Made by a program: the position numbers and the translations under genes. Below the pieces are notes generated by a model. It worked only from the letters and a program-made list of their open reading frames with translations. It did not search any database and was not told where the DNA came from. DNA of 64,000 nt from Pseudomonas sp. GM79 (GTDB lineage: Bacteria; Pseudomonadota; Gammaproteobacteria; Pseudomonadales; Pseudomonadaceae), in NCBI RefSeq assembly GCF_000282495.1, contig NZ_AKJE01000006.1:1-64000 (forward strand), in the 5' to 3' direction. Shown here one piece after another: positions 8,175 through 19,758 of this stretch. How positions within the stretch are numbered: position 1 is the first letter of the stretch; every line of letters begins with the position of its first letter.

Positions 8175-8203
8175 TTTATAGGTTGTGCCATCCTAAAGTG
8201 CAA
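8175..8203 (-). promoter_or_regulatory. Sigma-70 promoter of the DUF4258-HTH cassette
   Basis: On the minus strand, TTGCAC (8198-8203) and TATAAA (8175-8180) are separated by exactly 17 bases. The predicted start lies only ~10 bases before the ATG at 8159, so the leader would be very short. The surrounding bases are much richer in AT than the flanking core genes. Confidence 0.6.
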
Positions 8204-8316
8204 GATTGGTCAAATTCTATTGTGTGTCTCGCTGCAAAAATCGATTTGGACACTTTGTGGACGTTTCAGCTGCATTAAAAGAAAAAAGCGTTAGGAAAAC
8301 CTGAACGACAGACACG

Positions 8317-8340
8317 AAAAAGCCGCGCATTTGCGCGGCT
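8317..8340 (-). terminator. Terminator downstream of the tRNA gene
   Basis: On the minus strand, AGCCGCGCA and TGCGCGGCT pair around a 2-base gap (a 4-base loop once the last pair opens), followed by Ts. It begins 9 bases after the tRNA 3' end. Confidence 0.85.
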
Positions 8341-8348
8341 TTCGTGTT

Positions 8349-8425
<77 letters not shown>

Positions 8426-8440
8426 TCAGTAGGCCGCGGA

Positions 8441-11400
8441 TTATAGCGATGGTTTCTCGGCTGTGCTATCCGAAAAATCCAATATGGCTGTACGAAGAAA
8501 CGTCGCGGCGAATTCGTCGGGGGGAAGTGGCAGGCTGACGATGTAACCCTGGATCTGTTCGCAGCCTTCGGTGGTGAGAAATTGCTGCTGCGCCTGGGTT
8601 TCGACGCCCTCGGCGATGACGGTGAATTGCATGCTGCGGCCCAGGGCGATGATTGCGCGAACAATGGCCGCGTCGTGTGGGTCGTCCGGCAGGCCGCGGA
8701 CGAAGGACTGGTCGATCTTGAGGATGTCCAGCGGCAGGCGTTTGAGGTAGCTCAGGGACGAATAGCCGGTGCCGAAATCATCGATCGCCAGTTGCACACC
8801 CAGGCGTTTGAGTTGATGCAGCACCGCCAGCGCTTCTTCGGCCTGGCTCATGATGAAGTTTTCAGTGATTTCCAGTTGCAGGAAGCCGGGATTGAGGTGG
8901 TTGTCTTTGAGCAATTGCTCGATCCGGCCGAGCAGGTTCGGCTGGCGCAGTTGCGCGCCTGCGAGGTTGACTGAGAGTGGGCCCAGGCACTCATAGACCT
9001 GATTCCACTCGTACATCTGTCGGCAGGCGGTCTCAAGTACCCAATCTCCGATTTGCAGGATCATGCCGTTTTCTTCAGCCAGGGGAATGAAGTGCTCGGG
9101 AGGTACATCGCCAAAGGTGGGGTGATGCCAGCGAATCAGCGCTTCGGCGCCGACCACTCGATGATCATCCAGACTGATTTTTGGCTGGTAGTACAAAAAC
9201 AGCTCATTGCGCTCGATGGCGCGCCGCAGTTCATGTTCCAGCGCCACGCGCTCACTGGCTTGGGCGGTGAGGTCGCGGGTGTAGCTTTCAACCCGGTTAC
9301 GACCCTTGGCCTTGGAGCGATACATCGCGGCATCGGCGTTCTTGACCAGCGTGGCGACGTCGCAGCCGTCCTTGGGGTACAGGCTGGTGCCGATGCTGGC
9401 GCTGATGAAAAACTCGTGTTCACCGGCCTGGAAAGGGGCGGCGAAGCAGTTCAACAGCTTGGTGGCAATGTTGTCGGCATCGCTGGACTGTTGCAGGCCC
9501 GGGAGCAGAATGATGAATTCGTCGCCACCGAGCCGTGCCACGGTATCGATATCGCGCAGCTGCTCCTTGAGGCGCACGGCGATGCCTTTGAGCAACAGGT
9601 CGCCGACCGGGTGGCCGAGGCTGTCGTTGATGTGCTTGAAGCGGTCCAGGTCGAGGAACAGCACTGCGCCTTGGCCGCCGTTTTCCTGCTGGCTGTTCAG
9701 TGCGGTCAGCAGCCGGCTCTCGAACAATGTGCGGTTTGGCAGGCCGGTCAGCGGGTCGTGGTGCGCCTGGTAGTCGAGTTTGGCCTGAGCGTGCTTGAGG
9801 CTGGAAATGTCCGCGAACACCGCCACAAAGTGGGTGATGAATTTTTCCCGGTTGCGCACTGCACTGATGGTCAGCCAGCTCGGGTAGAGCTCGCCATTCT
9901 TGCGCCGGTTGGAAATCTCGCCCTGCCAATGACCGTCGGCGGTCAACTGATGCCACATCGCCGCATAAAATGCGCTGTCATGCAGGCCCGAGGCGAGCAG
10001 GCGAGGAGTATGGCCCAGCGCTTCGCTCTCGCTGTAGCCGGTAATTTCGGTGAACGCACGATTGACTGCACTGATGTGCTGCTGGGTGTCGGTGATCAAT
10101 ACACCCTCGGCAGTGCTCTCGAACACCGTGGCGGCCTGCTGCAGTTTCTCCTGCATCAGATGCCGCTCGGTAATGTCCCGGGCAATGGTCAACATGCAGT
10201 CTTCATCGCCGATGGGCAACGGCCGGCTTGAAACCTCACAGAGCCGGATCTGCCCGTCTTTGCGACGGATGTGGCAACTGAAGTCGCGCACGAAACCATC
10301 CCGGTGCAGCAACTCGAGCATCTGCTTGCGTTCGTTGAGATTGACCCAGATCCCCAGGTCCAGGGCCGACCGATCCACGGACATCGCGCTGTTGAAACCG
10401 GTAATACGGCTGAAGCCTTCGTTGACTTCCAACAGCAAACCGTCGCTCTGCCGGGACAAGAGCAAGCCGTCGGGAGACGCATGAAAGGCCTTGGCGAATT
10501 TTTCTTCGGAGGTTTGCAGTTGTTGCTGGGTTTCTTTGAGCTGACTGATGTCCCGCACGACGACCACCAGGGCCGGGGTCGTATCGAGATCGAAAGGCTC
10601 GGCGGAAATCAGGCCGGTAAACACCTGGCCATTGCTGCGGCGAAAGGGCATCTCCAGGTTGCGGATGCTGCCGGCCTGCAATCGCTGCAACAAACCCGGC
10701 CCCACGCCGGGTACGCCCCAGATGTTCAGGTCGGTGGCGGTCTGGCCTATGACATCTTCGGCCTTGAGGCCGATCTGCTCTTCGAACGCTTCATTGACTT
10801 CCAGCAGACAACCGTCGGAAAGCCGGGCGATCACCAGAATATCCGGGCATTGCTGGAACACCGACGCGAACTTCTGTTCCGACAGGCGCAACGCCTCTTC
10901 GGTGCGCTTGGCTTCGCTGATGTCGATCATCAGCCCGCGCAGTACCGGTTCATGGGCGTGCTCGATCAGGCTGACGATATCGCGGACCCACAGGCAGCGG
11001 CCGTCGGCGGTGATGACCCGGTAATCGACGCTGTGATCGCGCCCGGCTGCCACTTCACGGTCGCAGAAGGTTTGGGCCCGGGTCAGATCCGCCGGGTGGA
11101 TGATGTTGCGCCAGAAGCCTGGAATCAGCCAGTGGGGCAATGGGTAACCAAGGAGCTCCTCAGCATGAGGTGACACGTAGCTGTAGGTGTAATCGCTGAT
11201 CCGGGCTTCCCAGGCGATGGCCGAAAGACTCTCTACCAGCCCGCGATAATGGTATTCGCTGCTGCGCAGCTCCTGTTCCAGAGCGACCCGTCGGGCAATT
11301 TCCGAACTGAGTCGGCGGTTGATCCGGATAACCACTGCCAGCACGATCATCAGAAACAGTAATCCAGGCAGGCCGTAAATCAGCACGTCGAGCCAGATGG

Positions 11401-12187
11401 TTCGATGGTCCAGGACGTTACCGACCCAATGTTCCTGGATAGCACTGATTTCACTTGGGGTCATGTCTGCCAGGACTTTGTCCAGGATGCTGACCAACAG
11501 TTTGTTGTTCGGTGGTACAGCCATCGCCAATTGGTAGCGATAGGGCGTTTCACCGCTGACGTAAAGTCCGTCGAGCTTGAGCTGGCGCAGGCTCCAGACA
11601 CTGGAGGCGAGATCGCCTACTACGGCGTCCACGGCGTCGGTGGCGAGCGCTTGCAGCGCCGAGCTGACGTTGGGCATCGCCACCAGATTCAGGTCGGGAT
11701 GGCGGGTGCGCAATAGTTCATGGGGGGCGTAGTTTTCCACCACGGCGATCTTCAGCCCGTACAGGTCTTCGAGTTTGCGCGGTTGGGGGCCTCCGACGTG
11801 AGCCAGAATGACAATCGGAAAGTCGAGGTAGGGGCGAGTGAACGACAGATACGTCTGACGCTCGGGAGTCGACATAATGCCCGGCAAGATGTCTAGCTTG
11901 CCTTGTTTGGCCTGCTGCAAGACTTCAGTCCAGCTGACCGGCTCGATGGGCGTGAGTTTGATGGCCAGCCGTTGACGGATGACGTTGATGTAGTCCGCTG
12001 CCAGGCCCTGATAACGCCCGTGCTCGTCGCGAAACTCAAACGGCGGCCAGGACGCGTCCACGCCCAGGCGCAATTCCGGGTGAGCCGTTAGCCAGCTACG
12101 TTCTTCGTCGGTCAGAGTCAACGCGCCAGCCGTTGCGGTCCAGGTCATCAGCGACAGCAAATAAAACACGGTCGGCCATCTGGGCAT
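8441..12187 (-). CDS. Periplasmic-sensing PAS-GGDEF-EAL protein (cyclic-di-GMP turnover)
   Basis: A 1248-residue inner-membrane protein. In order: signal peptide; family 3 solute-binding domain (~30-255, LRLGVDASWPPFEFRDEHG); transmembrane helix (~265-290); four PAS/PAC sensor repeats (~310-780); GGDEF domain; EAL domain. The GGDEF motif is intact (ARLGGDEFII, ~residue 885), with an RxxD inhibitory site (RDID) five residues ahead. The EAL motif is intact (GAEALIRWHHP, ~1014), with later TENF and DDFGTGYSSL metal and catalytic segments. It can therefore potentially both make and break c-di-GMP. The periplasmic domain suggests sensing of an amino-acid-like ligand, which I cannot name. It lies downstream of rpoD on the same strand, with a terminator between them. 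Confidence 0.92.
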   Translation of the reverse strand: MPRWPTVFYLLSLMTWTATAGALTLTDEERSWLTAHPELRLGVDASWPPFEFRDEHGRYQGLAADYINVIRQRLAIKLTPIEPVSWTEVLQQAKQGKLDILPGIMSTPERQTYLSFTRPYLDFPIVILAHVGGPQPRKLEDLYGLKIAVVENYAPHELLRTRHPDLNLVAMPNVSSALQALATDAVDAVVGDLASSVWSLRQLKLDGLYVSGETPYRYQLAMAVPPNNKLLVSILDKVLADMTPSEISAIQEHWVGNVLDHRTIWLDVLIYGLPGLLFLMIVLAVVIRINRRLSSEIARRVALEQELRSSEYHYRGLVESLSAIAWEARISDYTYSYVSPHAEELLGYPLPHWLIPGFWRNIIHPADLTRAQTFCDREVAAGRDHSVDYRVITADGRCLWVRDIVSLIEHAHEPVLRGLMIDISEAKRTEEALRLSEQKFASVFQQCPDILVIARLSDGCLLEVNEAFEEQIGLKAEDVIGQTATDLNIWGVPGVGPGLLQRLQAGSIRNLEMPFRRSNGQVFTGLISAEPFDLDTTPALVVVVRDISQLKETQQQLQTSEEKFAKAFHASPDGLLLSRQSDGLLLEVNEGFSRITGFNSAMSVDRSALDLGIWVNLNERKQMLELLHRDGFVRDFSCHIRRKDGQIRLCEVSSRPLPIGDEDCMLTIARDITERHLMQEKLQQAATVFESTAEGVLITDTQQHISAVNRAFTEITGYSESEALGHTPRLLASGLHDSAFYAAMWHQLTADGHWQGEISNRRKNGELYPSWLTISAVRNREKFITHFVAVFADISSLKHAQAKLDYQAHHDPLTGLPNRTLFESRLLTALNSQQENGGQGAVLFLDLDRFKHINDSLGHPVGDLLLKGIAVRLKEQLRDIDTVARLGGDEFIILLPGLQQSSDADNIATKLLNCFAAPFQAGEHEFFISASIGTSLYPKDGCDVATLVKNADAAMYRSKAKGRNRVESYTRDLTAQASERVALEHELRRAIERNELFLYYQPKISLDDHRVVGAEALIRWHHPTFGDVPPEHFIPLAEENGMILQIGDWVLETACRQMYEWNQVYECLGPLSVNLAGAQLRQPNLLGRIEQLLKDNHLNPGFLQLEITENFIMSQAEEALAVLHQLKRLGVQLAIDDFGTGYSSLSYLKRLPLDILKIDQSFVRGLPDDPHDAAIVRAIIALGRSMQFTVIAEGVETQAQQQFLTTEGCEQIQGYIVSLPLPPDEFAATFLRTAILDFSDSTAEKPSL

Positions 12188-12275
12188 AACGGTCTCGTTA
12201 CGGCTTGGGGGAATGCTTCGAGTGTAGACGGGCTATGCGGCGGGGGGGATGTACGGGGCATTTAATCTGCATAAA

Positions 12276-12303
12276 GCAAAACCCCCGGCCTGGGCCGGGG
12301 GTT
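12276..12303 (-). terminator. Rho-independent terminator of rpoD
   Basis: On the minus strand, AACCCCCGGCC/GGCCGGGGGTT forms an 11-bp GC-rich stem followed by TTTGCTTTAT. It lies just after the rpoD stop at 12310. Confidence 0.9.
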
Positions 12304-12309
12304 CTGTGA

Positions 12310-14157
<1,848 letters not shown>

Positions 14158-14224
14158 AACACCCTATCCACTGAAGGTCTTGGCGGGCAAAAAACAAGCC
14201 GAGGATTATACCTGAGCTATGACC

Positions 14225-16198
14225 TCACGCGCCAGTTGAGGTCGGGCTTGATACGGAAACATTGCGACTTAAAAGGTCGCGCAGTTGATTTTTCTCTTCG
14301 GCGCTCAATTCACTTTGACGTGCTTTTCGAAGAAGTTGTTCCAGGTTTCGCTCGCGTTGGCGGGCTGACAAGCTAGTAATGGTGTCGAAAAACTGTTGTT
14401 CAAGGTTATCTCCATCAATCAGCCATTCCTTTTCTGCCAGCGCTTTGAGCAGTCGGCCTTGTTCGGTGCCGTGCCAACGCGCAATCAGTTGAAATGAGTT
14501 TAGCTTGGGATTCTTCTGTACGGCTTCGAGCAGGGCGACCAACAGTTGCGTGTTGGTATGGTCCTCGGCAGCGAAGTGCCCGGCATCCTCGACTTTCTCG
14601 GCCAGTTGTGGGTGGTGCAGCAACGTGCGCAAGGCGGCCAGGGTGGGCGGCTCTACAGCGGCCGGCACCCGTGGCGCGCGCGGTTGATCACGCTCGCCGC
14701 CACGTTTGCCGTTCTTGTCCCACGGCTTCTTGTCCCATTTCTTGCCGCCTGCGCCAGGCTTCTTCGGCGTCCACTCCTGCTGCGGCGCGTACATCTCTTG
14801 TGCCTGCGGCTGATGGTAGTCGCTGTAATCCGGCATGGCGTCGTAATCGATGCCTGGATCGTAAGCGGGTGGCGCTTCCTGAGGTTGAGGCGTGCTTTGC
14901 ACCAGTTGGCTCACGGCTTCACCACTAAGCCCGGTAATTTCGCTCAGGCGCTGGCGCATCAAGATGCGCAGGTTGGCGCCCGGGACTTTGTCGATCAGCG
15001 GTGCGGCGAGGGTGGCCATATGGGCCTTGCCTTCGAGGGAGCGCGGGTCCGATTCCTCGGTCAGCTGTTGAAAAAAGTAATCGGCCAACGGCTGGGCGTG
15101 CTGATTGATCCGTGCGCGGAAGGCGTCAGTGCCCTCGGAGCGGACCAGGGTATCCGGATCTTCGCCTTCAGGCAGGAACAGAAAGCGCGCCCGACGTCCG
15201 TCTTGCAGGCATGGCAGGGTTGCCTCCAGCGCCCGCCAGGCGGCATTTCGGCCCGCCTGGTCGCCATCAAAGCAGAACAGCACGCTGGGCACGACACGAA
15301 ACAGGCGCTTCATGTGTTCTTCGCTGGTGGCGGTGCCCAGTGTTGCGACGGCATTGCGCAGGCCTTGCTGGGCGAGGGCGATGACGTCCATGTAGCCTTC
15401 GACGACGATGATTTCGTCGAGGTTGCGATTGTTCTTGCGTGCTTCATAAAGGCCGTAGAGTTCCTGGCCCTTATGGAAAACCGGAGTTTCAGGTGAATTC
15501 AGGTATTTCGGCTTGTCGTCGCCCAGTACCCGGCCGCCAAAGGCAATGATTCGCCCACGACTGTCGCGGATCGGGAACATCACGCGATCGCGGAAGCGGT
15601 CATAGCGCTTGCCGGTTTCGGCGTTCTCGATCAACAGGCCGGCATCGATCATGGCTTTTTGCTGCAGGGTATCGCTACTCAAGTGCTTGTACAGATTGTC
15701 CCAGCCGGGTGGGGCAAAACCGAGTCCGAAGTCCCGGGCGATTTCACCCGTCAGTCCACGACCCTTCAAGTAATCCACGGCGGCTTTGCGCGACGGATGG
15801 CTTTTCAGGGCTTGACGATAAAAGTCGGCGGCGGCGGTGAGTAGCGGATACAGCGGCGAATCAGTAGGCTGGCGCGGTTTGTGCGCCCGACCGCTTTCTT
15901 CGCGGGGAATTTCCATGCCGGCGGCTTTGGCCAGTTCTTCGACAGCCTGGACGAAATCCAGATTGTCGTGGTCCATCATGAAGCCGAGGGCGTTACCGCC
16001 AGCGCCGCAGCCGAAGCAGTAATAGAACTGTTTGTCGGGGCTGACGCTGAAGGAGGGGGTTTTCTCTTTGTGGAACGGGCAGCAGGCAGTGTAGTTCTTG
16101 CCGGCTTTTTTCATTTGCAGGCGCGAGCTGACCACGTCGACGATGTCGGTGCGGTTCAGAAGGTCGTCAATGAAGCTCTGGGGAATTAGCCCGGCCAT
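14225..16198 (-). CDS. dnaG: DNA primase DnaG
   Basis: A 657-residue primase. It has an N-terminal CHC2 zinc-binding domain (CCPFH ... YYCFGCGAGG, ~38-64), a TOPRIM catalytic core (IIVVEGYMDVIAL, ~265; FCFDGDQAGRNAAW, ~310) and a C-terminal helicase-binding domain beginning near residue 530 after a Lys/Gly-rich linker. It makes RNA primers for DNA replication. It shares the strand and order of rpsU-dnaG-rpoD. Confidence 0.98.
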   Translation of the reverse strand: MAGLIPQSFIDDLLNRTDIVDVVSSRLQMKKAGKNYTACCPFHKEKTPSFSVSPDKQFYYCFGCGAGGNALGFMMDHDNLDFVQAVEELAKAAGMEIPREESGRAHKPRQPTDSPLYPLLTAAADFYRQALKSHPSRKAAVDYLKGRGLTGEIARDFGLGFAPPGWDNLYKHLSSDTLQQKAMIDAGLLIENAETGKRYDRFRDRVMFPIRDSRGRIIAFGGRVLGDDKPKYLNSPETPVFHKGQELYGLYEARKNNRNLDEIIVVEGYMDVIALAQQGLRNAVATLGTATSEEHMKRLFRVVPSVLFCFDGDQAGRNAAWRALEATLPCLQDGRRARFLFLPEGEDPDTLVRSEGTDAFRARINQHAQPLADYFFQQLTEESDPRSLEGKAHMATLAAPLIDKVPGANLRILMRQRLSEITGLSGEAVSQLVQSTPQPQEAPPAYDPGIDYDAMPDYSDYHQPQAQEMYAPQQEWTPKKPGAGGKKWDKKPWDKNGKRGGERDQPRAPRVPAAVEPPTLAALRTLLHHPQLAEKVEDAGHFAAEDHTNTQLLVALLEAVQKNPKLNSFQLIARWHGTEQGRLLKALAEKEWLIDGDNLEQQFFDTITSLSARQRERNLEQLLRKARQSELSAEEKNQLRDLLSRNVSVSSPTSTGA

Positions 16199-16679
16199 GG
16201 CGTTCTCGTCATCTGCGCTGAAATGGACCCAAAACGAAGGGCGGCCAAACGCGGGTCGTTGTTCGAGGCACGCAGGGTGTGCGGCTCGACCTGTGTCGTC
16301 TGCGTATCGCTGTCGGGAAGTGTATCTGCCGAAAATCCACTGACGTTAATACCAATCAGTATTCGACTATTTGAAAGTGTTTCGCTGAATCCGGCGACGG
16401 CCAGTCATTGGCCTCGGATAGCTCATAAGCGGGCACGCAAGAAGGTGCCTTGGGCTGATCGTCGTGAGAGGAATCAGTGGGTGTGCTCGTCAGTAGCCTT
16501 GGAAGGCTCGTCAGAAAAGACGTGCACCGCTGGCAAAAGAGCCAGGTCTGACGCTGTGAAGCAGATTTGTCTCGGTCGCGTCTGCGGCTTTGACGGTGAA
16601 GCATCAAGCGTTGTCCGCAAATGCCATTAGCCCGGCTTGGGGCCGGGCTTGGCAGAAGCTTGCTACGATCGTCTGCGTA
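16199..16679. other. 481-base gap between rpsU and dnaG
   Basis: No convincing gene is visible. An 83-codon frame (16356-16607, minus) is Ser/Arg/Pro-rich and unlike any family I know. Near the rpsU end, at 16629-16649, an AGCCCGGC/GCCGGGCT hairpin lacks a strong U-tract on the minus strand and may be a partial terminator, as found between rpsU and dnaG in other gamma-proteobacteria. Some pseudomonads carry a GatB/YqeY-type gene here; I see no trace of it. Confidence 0.5.
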
Positions 16680-16895
16680 TTAGTACAGACGAACGGCGCG
16701 GCGCTGTTCGCGCTGAACTTTCTTGGCGTGACGCTTAACAGCGGCTGCTGCTTTACGCTTACGCTCAGAAGTTGGCTTCTCGTAAAATTCGCGGCTACGA
16801 ACTTCAGCCAGTACACCGGCTTTTTCGCAGGAGCGCTTGAAACGACGCAGAGCTACGTCGAAGGGTTCGTTCTCTTTTACTTTGACGGCTGGCAT
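16680..16895 (-). CDS. rpsU: 30S ribosomal protein bS21
   Basis: 71 residues, [20 protein letters not shown] through to the basic tail [18 protein letters not shown], the standard length and sequence of bS21. AAGG precedes the ATG by about 10 bases. It is first in the rpsU-dnaG-rpoD cluster and divergent from tsaD, as is usual. Confidence 0.98.
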
Positions 16896-16978
16896 CCAGA
16901 GCTACCTTCATTCATTACCGGGGTCAACATCCTCGCGGCAAAAGAGCACTTGAAGACGTCGGTTTTTAAGGGTTGCGG

Positions 16979-17007
16979 ATGTTAACCCCTCATCGCTCGG
17001 AATGCAA
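16979..17007 (-). promoter_or_regulatory. rpsU: Candidate rpsU promoter
   Basis: On the minus strand, TTGCAT (17002-17007) and TAACAT (16979-16984) are separated by 17 bases, about 85 bases upstream of rpsU. The match is moderate and is based on sequence only. Confidence 0.4.
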
Positions 17008-17094
17008 AGCCTCTGATCGAAAACCGCTGGTCGGGGCATCACGCGACGACTATTATGCGCGCCTTCGAATTCAGCCTCTACAAGGCGCAAACCC

Positions 17095-18120
17095 ATGCTA
17101 GTACTGGGATTAGAAACCTCTTGCGACGAAACCGGTGTCGCACTTTACGACAGTGAACGCGGGTTGTTGGCCGACGCGCTGTTCAGTCAGATCGATCTGC
17201 ATCGTGCCTATGGCGGCGTGGTGCCGGAGCTGGCGTCGCGTGATCACGTCAAACGCATGCTGCCCTTGATTCGTCAGGTTCTGGCCGAGGCCGGCTGTAT
17301 GCCGACCGAGATCGACGCCATCGCTTATACCGCGGGTCCTGGCCTGGTCGGAGCCTTGCTGGTGGGGGCTTCCTGCGCCCAGGCGCTGGCCTTTGCCTGG
17401 GGCGTTCCGGCCTTGGGCGTGCACCACATGGAAGGTCACTTGCTGGCGCCGATGCTGGAGCCGCAACCACCGCAGTTCCCGTTCGTCGCTTTGTTGGTGT
17501 CGGGTGGTCATACGCAGCTGGTTCAGGTCGATGGGATCGGCCAATACACGCTCTTGGGCGAGACCCTCGACGATGCTGCCGGCGAAGCGTTCGACAAGAC
17601 CGCGAAGATGATGGGCCTGAATTATCCGGGCGGCCCGGAGATCGCGCGTCTGGCGGAGCAGGGCGTTGCAGGACGTTTCACTTTTCCGCGTCCGATGTGT
17701 GATCGTCCAGGCTTGGCTTTCAGCTTCAGCGGCCTGAAAACCTTCGCCCTGAACACCTGGCAGCAGAGCGTCAGCGCCGGGGACGACAGCGAGCAAGCCC
17801 GTTGCGACATCTCGCTGGCGTTCCAGCAGGCCGTGGTGGAGACTTTGACCATCAAGTGCAAGCGTGCCCTGAAACAGGCGGGTCTCAAGCGTCTGGTGAT
17901 CGCAGGGGGTGTCAGCGCCAACAAAGCACTGCGGGTTTCACTGGAAAAAATGCTCGGCGACATGAAGGGCGATGTGTTTTATGCCCGTCCGGAGTTCTGC
18001 ACCGATAATGGCGCGATGATTGCGTTTGCCGGTTGCCAGCGCTTGCAGGCCGGCCAGCATGAAAGCCTGGCGATCAGCGTGCAGGCGCGCTGGCCGATGG
18101 AGCAATTGTCGGCGCTGTGA
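17095..18120 (+). CDS. tsaD: tRNA N6-adenosine threonylcarbamoyltransferase TsaD
   Basis: 341 residues of the Kae1/TsaD ASKHA fold. It begins [19 protein letters not shown], carries the metal-binding HHMEGH motif at about residues 110-115 and [10 protein letters not shown], and ends with the [10 protein letters not shown] segment. With TsaB, TsaC and TsaE it makes t6A at position 37 of tRNAs reading ANN codons. It is transcribed away from rpsU and converges on plsY with a gap of 23 bases. Confidence 0.98.
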   Translation: MLVLGLETSCDETGVALYDSERGLLADALFSQIDLHRAYGGVVPELASRDHVKRMLPLIRQVLAEAGCMPTEIDAIAYTAGPGLVGALLVGASCAQALAFAWGVPALGVHHMEGHLLAPMLEPQPPQFPFVALLVSGGHTQLVQVDGIGQYTLLGETLDDAAGEAFDKTAKMMGLNYPGGPEIARLAEQGVAGRFTFPRPMCDRPGLAFSFSGLKTFALNTWQQSVSAGDDSEQARCDISLAFQQAVVETLTIKCKRALKQAGLKRLVIAGGVSANKALRVSLEKMLGDMKGDVFYARPEFCTDNGAMIAFAGCQRLQAGQHESLAISVQARWPMEQLSAL

Positions 18121-18143
18121 TGAGCGGCGTTCACGTGCGGTAT

Positions 18144-18713
18144 TTAAAAATGCCGTTCGCGCCCGGCAAACAGGTCGCGTAGATTGCCGCGATGACGCCA
18201 GACGATCAGGCCTGTGAGCGCGCTCATGGGTAGCAGTGCCGCCGGTTCTTGCCAGGCAAGCAGCGGCAGGGTCAGTGGTGTGGCAATCAGGGCTGCGAGT
18301 GAACTGGTACGGGTCAGGTAGAACGTCAGCAGCCAGGCGCAGACCGCCAGCAACGCGGCGGGCGGGTAGAGCCCCAGCAGCATGCCAGCCGCGGTGGCGA
18401 CACCCTTGCCACCGCGAAAGCGGAAGTACAGCGGAAACAGGTGACCGATAACGGCGCAGACGCCGATCCAGGCCTGTTCTTGTAGTGAAAGGCCTATTGC
18501 ACTTGCGATCAATACGGGCAGCAGGCCTTTGTTCAGGTCGCCGAGCAAGGTCAGGATGGCGAGTTTCTTGCCAGCCAGGCGCAACATGTTGGTGGCGCCG
18601 GCATTGCCCGAGCCACTCATTCGCGGATCGGGGTTACCGGTCAGGCGGCTGAGCAAAATGGCGAAGGACAGAGAGCCGAGCAGGTAGGCGAGGATCGCCA
18701 GTAACCAAAACAT
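18144..18713 (-). CDS. plsY: Acyl-phosphate:glycerol-3-phosphate acyltransferase PlsY
   Basis: A 189-residue multi-pass membrane protein with the PlsY motifs [11 protein letters not shown] (~35-45), [10 protein letters not shown] and [10 protein letters not shown] (~100-110). It makes lysophosphatidic acid, the first step of phospholipid synthesis, from acyl-phosphate supplied by PlsX. It is divergent from folB. Confidence 0.97.
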   Translation of the reverse strand: MFWLLAILAYLLGSLSFAILLSRLTGNPDPRMSGSGNAGATNMLRLAGKKLAILTLLGDLNKGLLPVLIASAIGLSLQEQAWIGVCAVIGHLFPLYFRFRGGKGVATAAGMLLGLYPPAALLAVCAWLLTFYLTRTSSLAALIATPLTLPLLAWQEPAALLPMSALTGLIVWRHRGNLRDLFAGRERHF

Positions 18714-18787
18714 GCTAACTATTCCGGGCGAGGACGCCCTGATTCTAACGGCGCATTGCGCCCTTGTCGTGCAGTGGAGAGAAGTGC

Positions 18788-19144
18788 TTGGACAGAGTGT
18801 TTATCGAGGGCCTGGAAGTCGACACCGTCATCGGTGCCTACGACTGGGAACGAGGCATCCGACAGTGTCTTCGACTTGATCTGAGCTTCGCCTGGGACAA
18901 TCGTCCGGCCGCCGCCGGTGATGATCTGACCCTGGCGCTCGACTACGCGAGCGTTTCGTCGCGCATTCAGGCGTTTGCCGAGCAGGCGCAGTTTCAGCTG
19001 GTAGAGACCTTTGCCGAGCGTCTGGCGCAAGTGCTGATGAGCGAATTCAAGATCACCTGGATGCGCCTCAAGCTGACCAAGCCAGGTGCCATTCCGGCTG
19101 CCACGGGTGGTGTTGGCGTGGAGATCGAGCGCGGATGTCGCTGA
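18788..19144 (+). CDS. folB: Dihydroneopterin aldolase FolB
   Basis: 118 residues from a TTG start at 18788 ([20 protein letters not shown]), with GGAGAG 5-10 bases upstream. A longer frame exists from 18764 but its extra residues do not fit the family. The conserved [11 protein letters not shown] and [18 protein letters not shown] segments are present. The enzyme cleaves dihydroneopterin to 6-hydroxymethyl-dihydropterin in folate synthesis. The 3' end overlaps folK by 10 bases, implying translational coupling. Confidence 0.93.
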   Translation: MDRVFIEGLEVDTVIGAYDWERGIRQCLRLDLSFAWDNRPAAAGDDLTLALDYASVSSRIQAFAEQAQFQLVETFAERLAQVLMSEFKITWMRLKLTKPGAIPAATGGVGVEIERGCR

Positions 19145-19653
19145 CTCAGGTATATCTCGGGCTCGGTAGCAACATCGAGCGCGAAGCCCATTTGCAGGCA
19201 GGCCTGGACGCCCTGGCGGGTTTCCTGGTGGATATGCGCTGCTCGGCGGTATTCGAAAGCCAGCCGGTGGGGATCAAGAGCGGGCCGTTTTTCAACTTTG
19301 TGGTCTCGGCCTTCACCGATCTGCCGCTGATGGAGCTTGATCGACGGTTGAAATTCATCGAGGCGGATAACGGCCGTTACGCGCCCGACCGCAAGGGCTT
19401 GCCGCTGGATATCGACGTGCTGCTGTTCGGCGATCTGGTGGGTAACTTCGATGGCTTGATTTTGCCACGGGCAGAAATTCTGAAAAATGCCTTCGTGCTG
19501 TGGCCGTTGTCGCTGATTGCGCCGGATAGAGTGCATCCGGGCGTAGGCAAGAGCTTTGCAACCCTGTGGGATGAGGCGCAGATCAATCAGGTGTTGGCGC
19601 CAGTGGCTTTTGAGTGGCGCGGTGAGCAGTTGACTCCTTTGAATTTGTTGTGA
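19135..19653 (+). CDS. folK: 2-amino-4-hydroxy-6-hydroxymethyldihydropteridine diphosphokinase FolK
   Basis: 172 residues. It opens with [20 protein letters not shown] and has the pterin and ATP-binding PDRKGLPLDIDVLLFGD motif at about residues 84-100. It transfers pyrophosphate to hydroxymethyl-dihydropterin, the step after FolB. It is followed by a REP doublet rather than an obvious terminator. Confidence 0.95.
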   Translation: MSLTQVYLGLGSNIEREAHLQAGLDALAGFLVDMRCSAVFESQPVGIKSGPFFNFVVSAFTDLPLMELDRRLKFIEADNGRYAPDRKGLPLDIDVLLFGDLVGNFDGLILPRAEILKNAFVLWPLSLIAPDRVHPGVGKSFATLWDEAQINQVLAPVAFEWRGEQLTPLNLL

Positions 19654-19665
19654 TGCGGATGACGC

Positions 19666-19753
19666 CATCGCGGGCAAGCCCGCTCCCACAAGTTAGCGTC
19701 GTTTACATAATCGACAAACGACTCGCACCTGTGGGAGCGGGCTTGCCCGCGAT
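19666..19753. repeat. REP doublet (REPIN-like) between folK and cca
   Basis: Inverted arms ATCGCGGGCAAGCCCGCTCC and GGAGCGGGCTTGCCCGCGAT are separated by a ~41-base spacer. It lies between the convergent folK and cca genes. A single RNA hairpin could form in either direction. Confidence 0.9.
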
Positions 19754-19758
19754 GCTTT

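Noticed and set aside
16356..16607. 83-codon frame in the rpsU-dnaG gap
   Set aside because: Ser/Arg/Pro-rich, no recognisable motif, no good RBS; treated as non-coding.
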